Source of the DNA: Treponema sp.
GTDB taxonomy: Bacteria > Spirochaetota > Spirochaetia > Treponematales > Breznakiellaceae
DNA: 45,625 bases
Assembly: GCA_031278095.1 (NCBI GenBank)
Contig: JAITLC010000058.1
Coordinates: 1-45,625, forward strand
Direction: 5' to 3'
In this document: piece after piece, positions 8,218 through 15,798 of the stretch
Layout of the letters: every line of letters begins with the position of its first letter
How positions within the stretch are numbered: the stretch's first letter is position 1
The notes under the pieces: generated by a model
Seen by the model: only the letters and a program-made list of their open reading frames with translations
Told to the model about the DNA's origin: nothing
The model's database searches: none
Program-made: the position numbers and the translations under genes

Positions 8218-9411
8218 ATGTTTAAAGATAGCTATTTTTCGGCCTTGAAAAGTATATTCATCGAGCAAATTACGCCAATTCTCAAGACCCTGGAGACTTA
8301 CAATGATGATGAACTATTCTTTCGGCACTGCCACGAGCGAAAATATGATAATGATACAATTCTCGTTAAATATATTAAAACTTTTGGCATAGACACATTG
8401 AATAGGCGTAATTTACTACACCCTCAGATACTCAAAAAAAATGGGCTTGTACGACTGGAGGAGGATTTTTTGTTTGAGTGTCATAATCACCCTAAGACAA
8501 AAAATGTTATTCTCGTCAAGCATAACCGATATTCTCCGGTTTTCGAACACTCCCATGATTCGTTTGAAACTATTTTTGTCTTTTCCGGTTATTGCAGCAA
8601 CACCATACAGGGTAAGCGAATTAAAATGTCACAAGGACAGCTTTGTTTTATTCCTCCTAATGTCAGCCACACACTTGAAGTGTTCAGCGATAGTATTATA
8701 ATCAATATAATCATTAGAAAAAGTACTTTTGATGAAATATTTTTCAATCTGCTTACAGCGAATGATATTTTGTCCAAGTTTTTCTTAGGGAACTTGTTTT
8801 TTGTAAAACCTATTGAATATCTCATCTTTGACATTGGCAGTGATCCTGAGCTTATAGAAATACTTTTTTCTTTGCTTATCGAGCAGTCCCGCAAAGAAAG
8901 ACTTTCAGATCGCATCATGGATAACCATATTTATCTATTTTTTTTACTCCTGCTTAGGAAATATGGAAACAGGTATATCGCCTATGAAAATTCCGGCGCT
9001 AAGAAAGAACGATACTGGGATATCATCAGTTACATCTACAAAAACTTTAGAATTGTAACACTATCGAAGATTGCGGATCACTTCAATATTTCATTGGCGT
9101 ACTGTTCCCGACTTATCGAATCTATTACAAACAAAAATTTTACTACCCTTGTCCGGGATATACGCATGAAACATGCCCAAGTCATCCTCGTTTCTTCCAG
9201 TGCCCGTATCTACGACATCAGTTACACCCTGGGTTATGAAAATCAGGAGACTTTTATTCGGACCTTCAAAAAGTATTATGGCTTAACCCCTGCCCAATAC
9301 CGACAAAAGTATACCAGTGAAACAGAAAACAAAGCTGATGTTTTTTCTCCCGATATTTTCATTTTAAAGGGAGATCTTGATGCAATGCTTAATACACAAA
9401 CATCCCGTTAA
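8218..9411 (+). CDS. AraC-family transcriptional regulator with N-terminal cupin-like sensor
   Basis: This 397-residue regulator probably controls the divergent sugar operon. A central cupin-like segment has FEHSHDSFETIFVFSGYCS and GQLCFIPPNVSHTLEV. The C-terminal AraC DNA-binding domain (about the last 110 residues) has two helix-turn-helix units: LSKIADHFNISLAYCSRLIE, and YDISYTLGYENQETFIRTFK followed by YYGLTPAQYR. I prefer ATG 8218, with AAGGAAGGG at 8205-8213, over an ATG at 8188 that has no such site. Cupin-type AraC proteins usually bind a sugar and activate transcription; here the ligand would be a rhamnoside or a breakdown product. A TTGACT at 8168 may be its -35, without a convincing -10. 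Confidence 0.9.
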   Translation: MFKDSYFSALKSIFIEQITPILKTLETYNDDELFFRHCHERKYDNDTILVKYIKTFGIDTLNRRNLLHPQILKKNGLVRLEEDFLFECHNHPKTKNVILVKHNRYSPVFEHSHDSFETIFVFSGYCSNTIQGKRIKMSQGQLCFIPPNVSHTLEVFSDSIIINIIIRKSTFDEIFFNLLTANDILSKFFLGNLFFVKPIEYLIFDIGSDPELIEILFSLLIEQSRKERLSDRIMDNHIYLFFLLLLRKYGNRYIAYENSGAKKERYWDIISYIYKNFRIVTLSKIADHFNISLAYCSRLIESITNKNFTTLVRDIRMKHAQVILVSSSARIYDISYTLGYENQETFIRTFKKYYGLTPAQYRQKYTSETENKADVFSPDIFILKGDLDAMLNTQTSR

Positions 9412-9816
9412 AGGCCTCTTGTCTTTATCAATCATGCCGGATCGGTATATCATTATCTGGCTTGCAACGGAATTTCCGCCTGTACTTTGTTACGGTACTG
9501 CCATTATCAAAGCGGTGACGGTTACCGAACTTACACCAAAAATGCTTAACATATCTTTGCATCCGGTTGAACTACTTGCTGCACCGGTGCGGACATCGGT
9601 ACCGGCACTGCTTTTATCCGTAAAATTCATTATTACGTCCTTGCCGATCCGTTAGGCAGCGGATTGTATCTTCTTATAAAATAAACAGATAACCCAAGTC
9701 ATAGGATGGCTACAGGGATATTATCGGAAACTACTACGCATTACGGCCTTGCGAGATCCGGTGGCTTATGCTGATAGAAAACAAGGATGCCGTAAGTGCA
9801 ATATTTGAGGCGAGTT
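9412..9816. other. 405-bp stretch without a recognisable gene
   Basis: Short frames broken by stops fill this stretch. One plus-strand run ending near 9548 reads NGISACTLLRYCHYQSGDGY, and another from about 9700 reads YYALRPCEIRWLMLIENKDA before a stop near 9860. Neither has a clear start or a family I recognise. They may be debris of genes lost between the AraC gene and the decayed brnTA module. Confidence 0.4.
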
Positions 9817-10071
9817 ATGAAAATTCCCCACAATTCAACCGGGAATGTAAACAGACTGATTGAGGTGGAAACGACTAATAAAAGTGAGTTAGCTGCAGCT
9901 TTGTTTACAGGCTCAACCCCGGACATGGTGGCTAAGGTTTTAATGGTTGTCTATACGGAAAGTGGAGAAGCCAAGAAAATCATATCGGCACGGCTGGCTG
10001 GAAAGGCCGAAAGAAGGAGCTATCATGGCTATTATCAAATCGACGGCAAAGGCCGGGAGAGAGATTTCTAA
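9817..10071 (+). pseudogene. brnT: BrnT-like toxin remnant (C-terminal half recognisable)
   Basis: The frame opening at ATG 9817 contains VLMVVYTESGEAKKIISARL followed by AGKAERRSYHGY. This matches the conserved C-terminal strand and helix of BrnT toxins (VVVYTERG...RIISARKA...ERR.Y), RelE-fold ribonucleases inhibited by BrnA. The N-terminal part does not resemble BrnT, so the gene appears truncated or fused to unrelated sequence. It is directly followed by a broken brnA, in the usual brnT-brnA order. No other function is suggested by the sequence. Confidence 0.5.
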
Positions 10072-10350
10072 AGAAGTAATTCAGGAAGTAAGGCGCGTAG
10101 CAAGGGAAGCGTGAAAACACCCGGAGGCATACGATCCCGAATGCCCCCCAGTTCCCCGGAGGCCTTGGCGGAATTTGCAGCCCAGGCTCGGGAACTACGG
10201 AAACGGAAAGCCTTCCCCGTGGTTTCCATCCGCGTAAAACCGGAGGCCCCGGCAAAATACAAGGCCCTGGGCCGGGGATATTCCGGCATAATGGCCGATG
10301 TGCTGAATTATGCGGCCGATAACCCGGAGATACTCTTAAAGGTTCATTAA
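10025..10350 (+). pseudogene. brnA: BrnA-like antitoxin gene broken by a stop and a frameshift
   Basis: A start at 10025 reads MAIIKSTAKAGREISKEVIQ and reaches TGA at 10112-10114. Reading past this stop gives KHPEAYDPECPP, which fits the linker of BrnA proteins. After a run of six C (10142-10147) the continuing frame is shifted and reads SSPEALAEFAAQARELR, then FPVVSIRVKPEAPAKYKALG and RGYSGIMADVL, the ribbon-helix-helix domain. One extra C would join the two frames. Family members bind BrnT and repress their own promoter. The open frame from GTG 10111 could still yield a short DNA-binding fragment, but it lacks the antitoxin N-terminus. Confidence 0.6.
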
Positions 10351-10373
10351 AGCTTCGGCAGCCGGTTACTCAA

Positions 10374-10486
10374 TAACCTGCCCCCTGCAATGTTGCAATT
10401 TAATCCGGCCGAGATAAACCCATTACAGGTCCCTCCGCGTGCGTCTTGGGGGCTGTTTTGCGGAGGGGCAGGGTAAAGTCAGGTTA
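10374..10486. other. Structured non-coding segment with alternative pairings
   Basis: TAACCTG (10374-10380) can pair with CAGGTTA (10480-10486). CCTGCCCC (10377-10384) can pair with GGGGCAGG (10465-10472), but this excludes pairing of CCCTCCGC (10431-10438) with GCGGAGGG (10460-10467). Mutually exclusive stems are typical of RNA switches, but I recognise no riboswitch class, and there is no T-run terminator. Confidence 0.3.
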
Positions 10487-10489
10487 CTT

Positions 10490-10609
10490 AGGAAACGCTG
10501 ATTAAATGACACCAATCAGCGTTTCCCTGTGTATGTGCTCATTTCATTGCGCACATACCGCATTAAAGCAGCACTGATTTATTCTCGATTGAATAAATCA
10601 GTGTTTCCT
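10490..10609. repeat. 120-bp three-hairpin element with terminal inverted repeats
   Basis: The ends AGGAAACGCTGATT and AATCAGTGTTTCCT are near-perfect inverted repeats. Inside are three hairpins in order: GGAAACGCTGATT with its complement, GTATGTG with CACATAC, and CACTGATTTATT-type arms. The layout and length match the element at 41120-41240, though the sequence differs. No open frame and no clear target duplication is seen. Confidence 0.6.
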
Positions 10610-10756
10610 TAGATACCCATTTTATCAACTATAGTATATGTTAGACTGGAGCAGCACTCCAGTTTCATCTCCGCAATACATTTCCGGTTTATGATACGAT
10701 GAAAGAAATCCCTGTCAAGGGTGCGGTGACATGGTTCGGGAAAACGGCGCCTAATC

Positions 10757-10802
10757 GAGGCTGTGCCAAAATCCGGTAGGGATCATAATTTTGGAACAAG
10801 TT
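10757..10802. repeat. Decayed palindromic element of the 58-bp family
   Basis: The left arm GAGGCTGTGCCAAAAT and right arm ATTTTGGAACAAG resemble the arms of the 58-bp element with several substitutions, and the inner GTGCGC hairpin is absent. It is probably an old copy upstream of the large operon. Confidence 0.5.
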
Positions 10803-10904
10803 AGATCGTCAAATTCTTAAAAATACAATTTTTTCACTTTTTTTTTCATTTTCATTGAAGCGCCTTGCATCCGAACACCCTATTAAGGGTATACGGAGGT
10901 GCGT

Positions 10905-11906
10905 ATGAAGACTTTTTCCTTCCGGCTCTTTGCGCTTGTTTTTTTGGGATTGATGTCTGTTTCCTGCAAACATGAGGCGCAGGCCGGTTCCGGGGCGGAG
11001 AGGGCGGAGATACGGGATACCGGGGCGGCGGCCTTGAATGAGGCGCCTGCTGTCAGTCTGGAAGAACTGGCGGAAACGGAACGGGCGGGAACTTGGCTAA
11101 GCGGTATGGGGCTTCTGGAATCTTCCATCCGGGAGGCGGGTGGGGATTTCGGCGGGGCGCTTATTGCCGCATACAGGGAGTTGGCTGTTGCCTACAGCCG
11201 GGGGCTTATAGTGGAGGACGCTCTGGCGGAGGGGCTTCGCAATGTGTTGGAAAATCCGGAATTTCGGCGTGAAGGAAGAGAGGATGCTCTGAAAGCCGCC
11301 GAAGGGATCATGGAATTCCGGCGGGGGAATTGGCATGCGGCCGCGGAACGGCTTAAGCCTTTTGCGGCGGCGGAAGATCCCGACAGTTTTGTCCACTGGT
11401 TGCTTCTTGTATGTGAGATTGAAGGAGGATTAAACGGCGAGGGCCGGAGGGCGGTCTATTCTTCCCTTCGTTCCCGTCATGGGTTTTTTCCGGAGTATTG
11501 GCGGCGGGGTATGGATTACTTTTCTTCTTCCGTTTCCATCGCCGCTTCTTATGCGGAAAACTGTATTAATCTGGCGCCGGACGGGCCTTTTGCCTCAGAC
11601 TGCCGCTATTTTCTGGCTGTTCAGGCGGGGCTAAGCGAGAATGACGGAGAGGCTTTGAAAACCAAGGCCGAGATGGAAACGTTGATACGAGCCGCCATAG
11701 CAGGCGGCAATCCTCTTCTGCTTGCAGATCTTTTCCCGTTAATTGCTCTGCAGGATAACTCCTATACCTTCACCGCCCTGGCGCTGCTCGATGAGGCGGC
11801 TTCCAGGCCCCTCTTCCGTGACTGGTTCAGTTCCGAGGCGGACAGGGCTCAGGGCAGGCTGGCCGACCGGCTTAAGTTTTTGTGCAGGGATCAGGGGAGG
11901 CTGTAG
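10905..11906 (+). CDS. Exported lipoprotein, TPR-like, unknown function
   Basis: This 333-residue protein begins MKTFSFRLFALVFLGLMSVSC, a lipoprotein signal with Cys 21 to be acylated. The body is helical with alternating Ala/Leu/Glu pairs that look like degenerate tetratricopeptide-type repeats; no catalytic motif is visible. I chose ATG 10905 because GGAGG at 10895-10899 is correctly spaced; the GTG at 10899 overlaps that site. It is the first gene of a run of eleven and overlaps the next by one base (TAGTG). It may be an envelope scaffold or assembly factor for the RND apparatus downstream; I cannot name a family. Confidence 0.75.
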   Translation: MKTFSFRLFALVFLGLMSVSCKHEAQAGSGAERAEIRDTGAAALNEAPAVSLEELAETERAGTWLSGMGLLESSIREAGGDFGGALIAAYRELAVAYSRGLIVEDALAEGLRNVLENPEFRREGREDALKAAEGIMEFRRGNWHAAAERLKPFAAAEDPDSFVHWLLLVCEIEGGLNGEGRRAVYSSLRSRHGFFPEYWRRGMDYFSSSVSIAASYAENCINLAPDGPFASDCRYFLAVQAGLSENDGEALKTKAEMETLIRAAIAGGNPLLLADLFPLIALQDNSYTFTALALLDEAASRPLFRDWFSSEADRAQGRLADRLKFLCRDQGRL

Positions 11907-12556
11907 TGAAGGCTGTGTTTTTATGTGTGTCTCCGGGGCTCCTGTTTTTTTCTCTCCTTTCCTGCACCGGAAAAATGAATGAAACGGAATTGCTGGCCTA
12001 TGTAAGGGCCGTGGAAGCTTACCGGGCCGGACATTTCCGGGAGGCAGCCGATGCGGCTTCGGGTATCGGGAACTTCGTACCGGTTCTCCTGCTCCGCGGG
12101 AAGGCGGAATATTTTTTGGGGAATGCCGCCGGTGCGGAAAAATATTTCCACAGGGCAATGAAGGGCCGGAACGGGACGGGAGAAGCGGCATTGTACCTGG
12201 TGAGAGTTTACCGGGAAGAGGGAAGGGATGAGGAAGCTCTGCGTCTTGCGGAAAAGATTCTTGAATCGGATCCTTCGAACACGGGAGCCCTGCGTCTTGC
12301 GGCTTCCCTGAGCCGGGACAGCGCCGCCGCAGTATCTCTGCTGGACAGGGCGGTTGAAGCCTCCGGGGAAACGGCATTGGTGTATCTTGACCGGGCCAGG
12401 TTCCGCTGGGCGGCGGGCAGGGCAGAAGAGGCTCTGGAAGATCTGCGGAAGACAAGGATTCTGCTGCCGCAGGAGAGTGTCCTTGTAAGATCCGTAACGA
12501 ATCTGGAAAGGGCCATCCGGCAGGCATCCTATACGGAGGAGGCGTCAAAAGAATGA
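11906..12556 (+). CDS. TPR-repeat lipoprotein
   Basis: This 216-residue protein starts at GTG 11906, sharing a base with the preceding stop and preceded by GGGGAGG at 11894-11900. The signal ends FFSLLSC, so it is a lipoprotein. The mature part has clear TPR units: AVEAYRAGHFREAADAASGI, GKAEYFLGNAAGAEKYFHRA, GEAALYLVRVYREEGRDEEA and further copies to about residue 200. TPR domains bind partner proteins. Its place between another helical lipoprotein and a TolC-type gene suggests an assembly or accessory role at the periplasmic face. A long open frame on the opposite strand here is only a shadow. Confidence 0.8.
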   Translation: MKAVFLCVSPGLLFFSLLSCTGKMNETELLAYVRAVEAYRAGHFREAADAASGIGNFVPVLLLRGKAEYFLGNAAGAEKYFHRAMKGRNGTGEAALYLVRVYREEGRDEEALRLAEKILESDPSNTGALRLAASLSRDSAAAVSLLDRAVEASGETALVYLDRARFRWAAGRAEEALEDLRKTRILLPQESVLVRSVTNLERAIRQASYTEEASKE

Positions 12557-13056
12557 AGAAAAAAATCATTTTGATTTTGGCTATGACGGCGCTTCTTGTT
12601 TCCTGCGGAACCTCTCTCCCTCCACGGTACAGCATCCGGTCCTGGCGCGGCAGTAATCATGTCAAGGGAAGGGTAAAATTGCGGGAAATTACCGTTGACA
12701 GAACCGGGGGAACGGCATCGCTGGAAGAGGAGGCACGGGGACTGGTTTTTATGTATCTCCTGAAAGAAGGCTACTCTCCTGCCGGTGAGGACGATGATGA
12801 AGATTATCTGGTGGATATGATACTCCGGGAAAGGGAGTATATTGCAGGCTGGAAGACCAGGCGATCCCTTGCGGCGGATCTGTGTTTTTGGCCCGGCAGT
12901 CTTTCTGTCCCTTCTCCTTCCGCCGCAGTAATGCCCGTCTCTGCAAGCCGGGTAGTCTGTATCGGGGAAGCGAGTCTTTCTTCATCAAAGGTACTGGGGA
13001 AAATAATCAGGCTTGCCGTCAGACGGGGAATCAAGGCCCTGGAGAAGAACAGATGA
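12553..13056 (+). CDS. Small lipoprotein of unknown function
   Basis: This 167-residue protein begins MKKKIILILAMTALLVSCG, a classic lipoprotein signal. The mature region has an acidic patch (EDDDEDYLVDMIL), and then ERAEYIAGW-like and SLAADLCFWPGSL segments; I recognise no family. It overlaps the TPR gene by four bases and the TolC-like gene by four bases, so it is translationally coupled and very likely part of the same envelope assembly. Confidence 0.75.
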   Translation: MKKKIILILAMTALLVSCGTSLPPRYSIRSWRGSNHVKGRVKLREITVDRTGGTASLEEEARGLVFMYLLKEGYSPAGEDDDEDYLVDMILREREYIAGWKTRRSLAADLCFWPGSLSVPSPSAAVMPVSASRVVCIGEASLSSSKVLGKIIRLAVRRGIKALEKNR

Positions 13057-14411
13057 AGAAGAGGGAAGCCGTGCTGACGGGAATTCTCTTTGGCTTTAGC
13101 CTGGTGTCCGTTTACACAGAATCTTTGAGTTTTTCCGGTGCTGCGGACATGGCCGCGGAAAATTCGGCGGAGATCCGTTACGAGAAAACGCGGCTTTCCA
13201 TCCGCCGGGGGGCCTGGATGCTGGGCTTGAGGGCCTACTTTCCGTCTCTCAGTATTACTGCTTCGGAGGATGACAGGTTACAGGAGATAGATACAGACAG
13301 CTTTCTTAAAAATTACGGGCTTAATATTGAACAGTTAATCTTTGACGGAGGAAAACTGGCTGTAGAAAGACGGCTTGAAAAGATGGATATTTCCCTTTCC
13401 GAAGCGAAGCTGCAAAACCTGAAGTCGGAAACAGGCTATGAAGCTGCAAGGACGTACCGGAACCTTTTGAGTTCCCGGCAAATTCTGGAGATTCAGGAAT
13501 CTTCCCTCAATTCGCTTTCCGAACAGCGGAGAATTCTTGCACGGGAACTGGAATTGGGATTGGCGCTTCCTGCGGATCTTGCCGATGCCGATCTCAAAGT
13601 GGGGGAGGCGCGTGTACTTGTCATTTCCCACAGTATAGAGCTAAAGGAAGCCGAGGAACAATTTGCAAAAGTTCTGGCGTTGGATGAGGTTCCGGAATTG
13701 ATCGAGACGGTGGATACTGAAAGAAGGGCTATTCCCCTCTCACGGGAAAAGGTAAAGGCTCTGGCGGAAAACCGGAGTCCGGTTCTGGCTGAGGCCCGGC
13801 TCAGCATTGCCAGGCGGGAAGGGGAACTAAAGTATGCGGATCGTTCATGGATACCAACGGTGAAGCTTTCAGGAAATTTCGGCCTTGCGGGACGGAGGTA
13901 TCCACTCGGCAGCTACAACTGGTCTGTCGGTCTCAGTCTTGATTTTTCAGGGCCCCTTCTGCGCAACACTACTTCTACATCCTTCGGCTGGGAGCCGCCT
14001 TACGACAGGACAGGAAGACTGCAGAATTCATTTACCCCCTTGCCCGATCCGGCCGGAGCTTTGGGGCGTTCCCAGGCGGCGGCTCTTCTCTTTGAGGAAC
14101 GCAGTAACTATGAAAGATCTCTGAAACAAACGGGAAAGAATGCCGTCCAGCAGCTTGAAAAGTACGGTCTCCTTGAGGATAAACGGATGCTGGCCGTGGA
14201 GGCCGTAGAGCTGGCGGAAGAAAAATGCCGTCTTGCAGTACTCCGAATGGAACTGGGGCAGATAACAAGGACAGAACTCATGGAAACGGATATTGAACTT
14301 TCACGGAAGAAAGTCGAGGCAGTCCAGGCGGCAGCGGCATTGCTGGAGGCTGAACAGGAACTGGAAAAGATGTTGAATCTGCCGCCGGGGAGTCTGGAAT
14401 ATTTTGACTGA
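13053..14411 (+). CDS. TolC-like outer membrane efflux protein
   Basis: This 452-residue protein has an N-terminal export signal and the two-fold coiled-coil architecture of outer membrane factors. Pieces such as AENSAEIRYEKTRLSIRRGA, LNIEQLIFDGGKLAVERRLE, EAARTYRNLLSSRQILEIQE and LAEARLSIARREGELKYADR give the repeated helices and beta strands of the trimeric barrel and tunnel. The start ATG 13053 lies in an ATGA overlap with the preceding stop and has GGAGAA at 13041-13046. It would form the outer membrane duct for the membrane-fusion protein and RND pumps encoded next. Confidence 0.9.
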   Translation: MKKREAVLTGILFGFSLVSVYTESLSFSGAADMAAENSAEIRYEKTRLSIRRGAWMLGLRAYFPSLSITASEDDRLQEIDTDSFLKNYGLNIEQLIFDGGKLAVERRLEKMDISLSEAKLQNLKSETGYEAARTYRNLLSSRQILEIQESSLNSLSEQRRILARELELGLALPADLADADLKVGEARVLVISHSIELKEAEEQFAKVLALDEVPELIETVDTERRAIPLSREKVKALAENRSPVLAEARLSIARREGELKYADRSWIPTVKLSGNFGLAGRRYPLGSYNWSVGLSLDFSGPLLRNTTSTSFGWEPPYDRTGRLQNSFTPLPDPAGALGRSQAAALLFEERSNYERSLKQTGKNAVQQLEKYGLLEDKRMLAVEAVELAEEKCRLAVLRMELGQITRTELMETDIELSRKKVEAVQAAAALLEAEQELEKMLNLPPGSLEYFD

Positions 14412-14442
14412 TCGGCTTGAAAAAATGAAGGAAGGAGAGAGC

Positions 14443-15798
14443 ATGATGCAGAAACATACCGGTATATTTTGTGCGGTTCTGGTTTTGCTTTCCTGCAGAA
14501 CCGGTATCAAGACAGAGGAAGATGCGCCGCTGCAAGTCCGGGGAATAGAAGCCGGATTGCGGAAGATCCCCGACGAAGTTTCGGGATTCGGTTCCCTTTC
14601 ATATCTTAGCAAGATAGATGTAGCCGCTCCCCAGGATGCAAGGATATTGCGTATCCGTTTCCGGGAAGGTGACCGGGTAAACAGGGGGGATCTGCTTGTT
14701 GAACTGGAAAATCCCCAATTCGATTTGACTCTGCAGCGGGCGGAGGACGGCTATGCGCAGGTAAAGGCGGATCGGGATCTGGCGTATTCCAAGCTTCTGG
14801 AAGGAGAATTCCGGGCCGAGGCGGAGATCCTCGGTATTGAAAAAGCGGAAGCGGAACTGATCCATGCACGGAAAAACTATGAGGAAGATGTCCGTAAATT
14901 CAAAATCGAAGAGACCCTCTTCGATGCCGGAGGCGTGACGGAAGAAGAAATAAGGAGCAGGAATTTTGAACTGGAAAGCCTTCTGTCGGAAATTGATCTC
15001 ATGGAAAAGGAGCTTTTCATCCGCAAGGTTGGGCTTAGGGAACAGGATCTTTTGACTGCAGGTATCGTTTCCGGAAATGGGGAGGAACCCATGAAGCGTT
15101 TTATTGAGGTAAAGACGCTGGGACTCCGTGCGGAATTGGCTTCTGCGGAGGCGCGGCTTCTGGCGGCGCAGCGGGAACTGGAATCAGCAAAAATTGCCCT
15201 TGAGGAACTTCAGATCCGCAGTCCTGCCGCCGCAGTGGTAGGAGCCCGTTATCTTGAGGAAGGCGAACGGGTCAAACGGGAAGATAAAATACTTACCATT
15301 ATGGATACCACTTCCTTTTATGCTGTCTTTCCCATCCGGGAATCGGAAGCAATGAGGATCGAAAAAGGTATGCCTGCACGGGTTCTTGTCGAAGGGGACG
15401 GATCCAGGATCTGGAGGGAAGGTTTGGTGGATCTGGTTTATCCACAGGCGGACAGTCAATCTCTAAGTCTTTTGGTACGGGTGCTGCTTCCTTCTCCCGA
15501 AGGCGAAGACCGGGCCGCATTTGAAAAATTAAAACCGGGCATGTTTGTCCGCTCGGTGATCAGTCTGGGGGAGGGCAGGCAGGCAGTAGTTATAAAGGAA
15601 ACTTCTATTTTGAAACAGGATGAGGAGACAGGCAGTGTCTTTGTGATAAAGGGCGGTATTCTTTCCAGGCGGATAGTTGAACTCGGCATACCGATGGGTG
15701 AAGAACGGGAGATACGCTCCGGTCTCAATGCCGGGGAAGTGGCGGTGGAACGGCCCGATTCAGGTTTCCGGGAAGGTATACATGTGGTTCTTGAATAG
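14443..15798 (+). CDS. RND efflux membrane-fusion (adaptor) lipoprotein
   Basis: This 451-residue adaptor starts at ATG 14443 (AAGGAGA upstream) and has the lipobox VLLSC. It shows the paired lipoyl half-motifs: RILRIRFREGDRVNRGDLLV early and LQIRSPAAAVVGARYLEEGE later. Between them lies a long alpha-hairpin from about residue 90 to 260 (LDLIL-poor, Glu/Ala/Leu-rich). A beta-barrel (TTSFYAVFPIRESEAMRIEK) and a membrane-proximal domain follow. It links the inner membrane permeases to the TolC-like duct. The hairpin is longer than in AcrA, which suits a protein that spans a wide periplasm. Confidence 0.92.
   Translation: MMQKHTGIFCAVLVLLSCRTGIKTEEDAPLQVRGIEAGLRKIPDEVSGFGSLSYLSKIDVAAPQDARILRIRFREGDRVNRGDLLVELENPQFDLTLQRAEDGYAQVKADRDLAYSKLLEGEFRAEAEILGIEKAEAELIHARKNYEEDVRKFKIEETLFDAGGVTEEEIRSRNFELESLLSEIDLMEKELFIRKVGLREQDLLTAGIVSGNGEEPMKRFIEVKTLGLRAELASAEARLLAAQRELESAKIALEELQIRSPAAAVVGARYLEEGERVKREDKILTIMDTTSFYAVFPIRESEAMRIEKGMPARVLVEGDGSRIWREGLVDLVYPQADSQSLSLLVRVLLPSPEGEDRAAFEKLKPGMFVRSVISLGEGRQAVVIKETSILKQDEETGSVFVIKGGILSRRIVELGIPMGEEREIRSGLNAGEVAVERPDSGFREGIHVVLE

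Larger units (their letters stand above)
10351..10904. other. 554-bp intergenic region upstream of the RND/giant-protein operon
   Basis: This region holds a structured stretch (10374-10486), a three-hairpin repeat (10490-10609), a 7-bp hairpin ACTGGAG/CTCCAGT (10645-10663), a 26-codon frame from 10699 with no ribosome binding site, a half-decayed element of the 58-bp family (10757-10802), a T-rich tract (about 10829-10850) and a small inverted repeat ACCCT/AGGGT (10877-10890) just before the ribosome binding site of the first lipoprotein gene. I see no convincing sigma70 promoter, although the operon promoter should lie here. Confidence 0.5.

Noticed and set aside
9377-9655. 92-codon frame after the AraC gene
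   Set aside because: It begins inside the AraC gene and shows no recognisable protein pattern.
10699-10779. 26-codon gene starting MKEIPVKGAV
   Set aside because: No ribosome binding site, very short, and runs into a decayed repeat element.
11739-12635. 298-codon open frame on the minus strand
   Set aside because: It is Pro/Arg-rich antisense to two lipoprotein genes that have clear signals and spacing.
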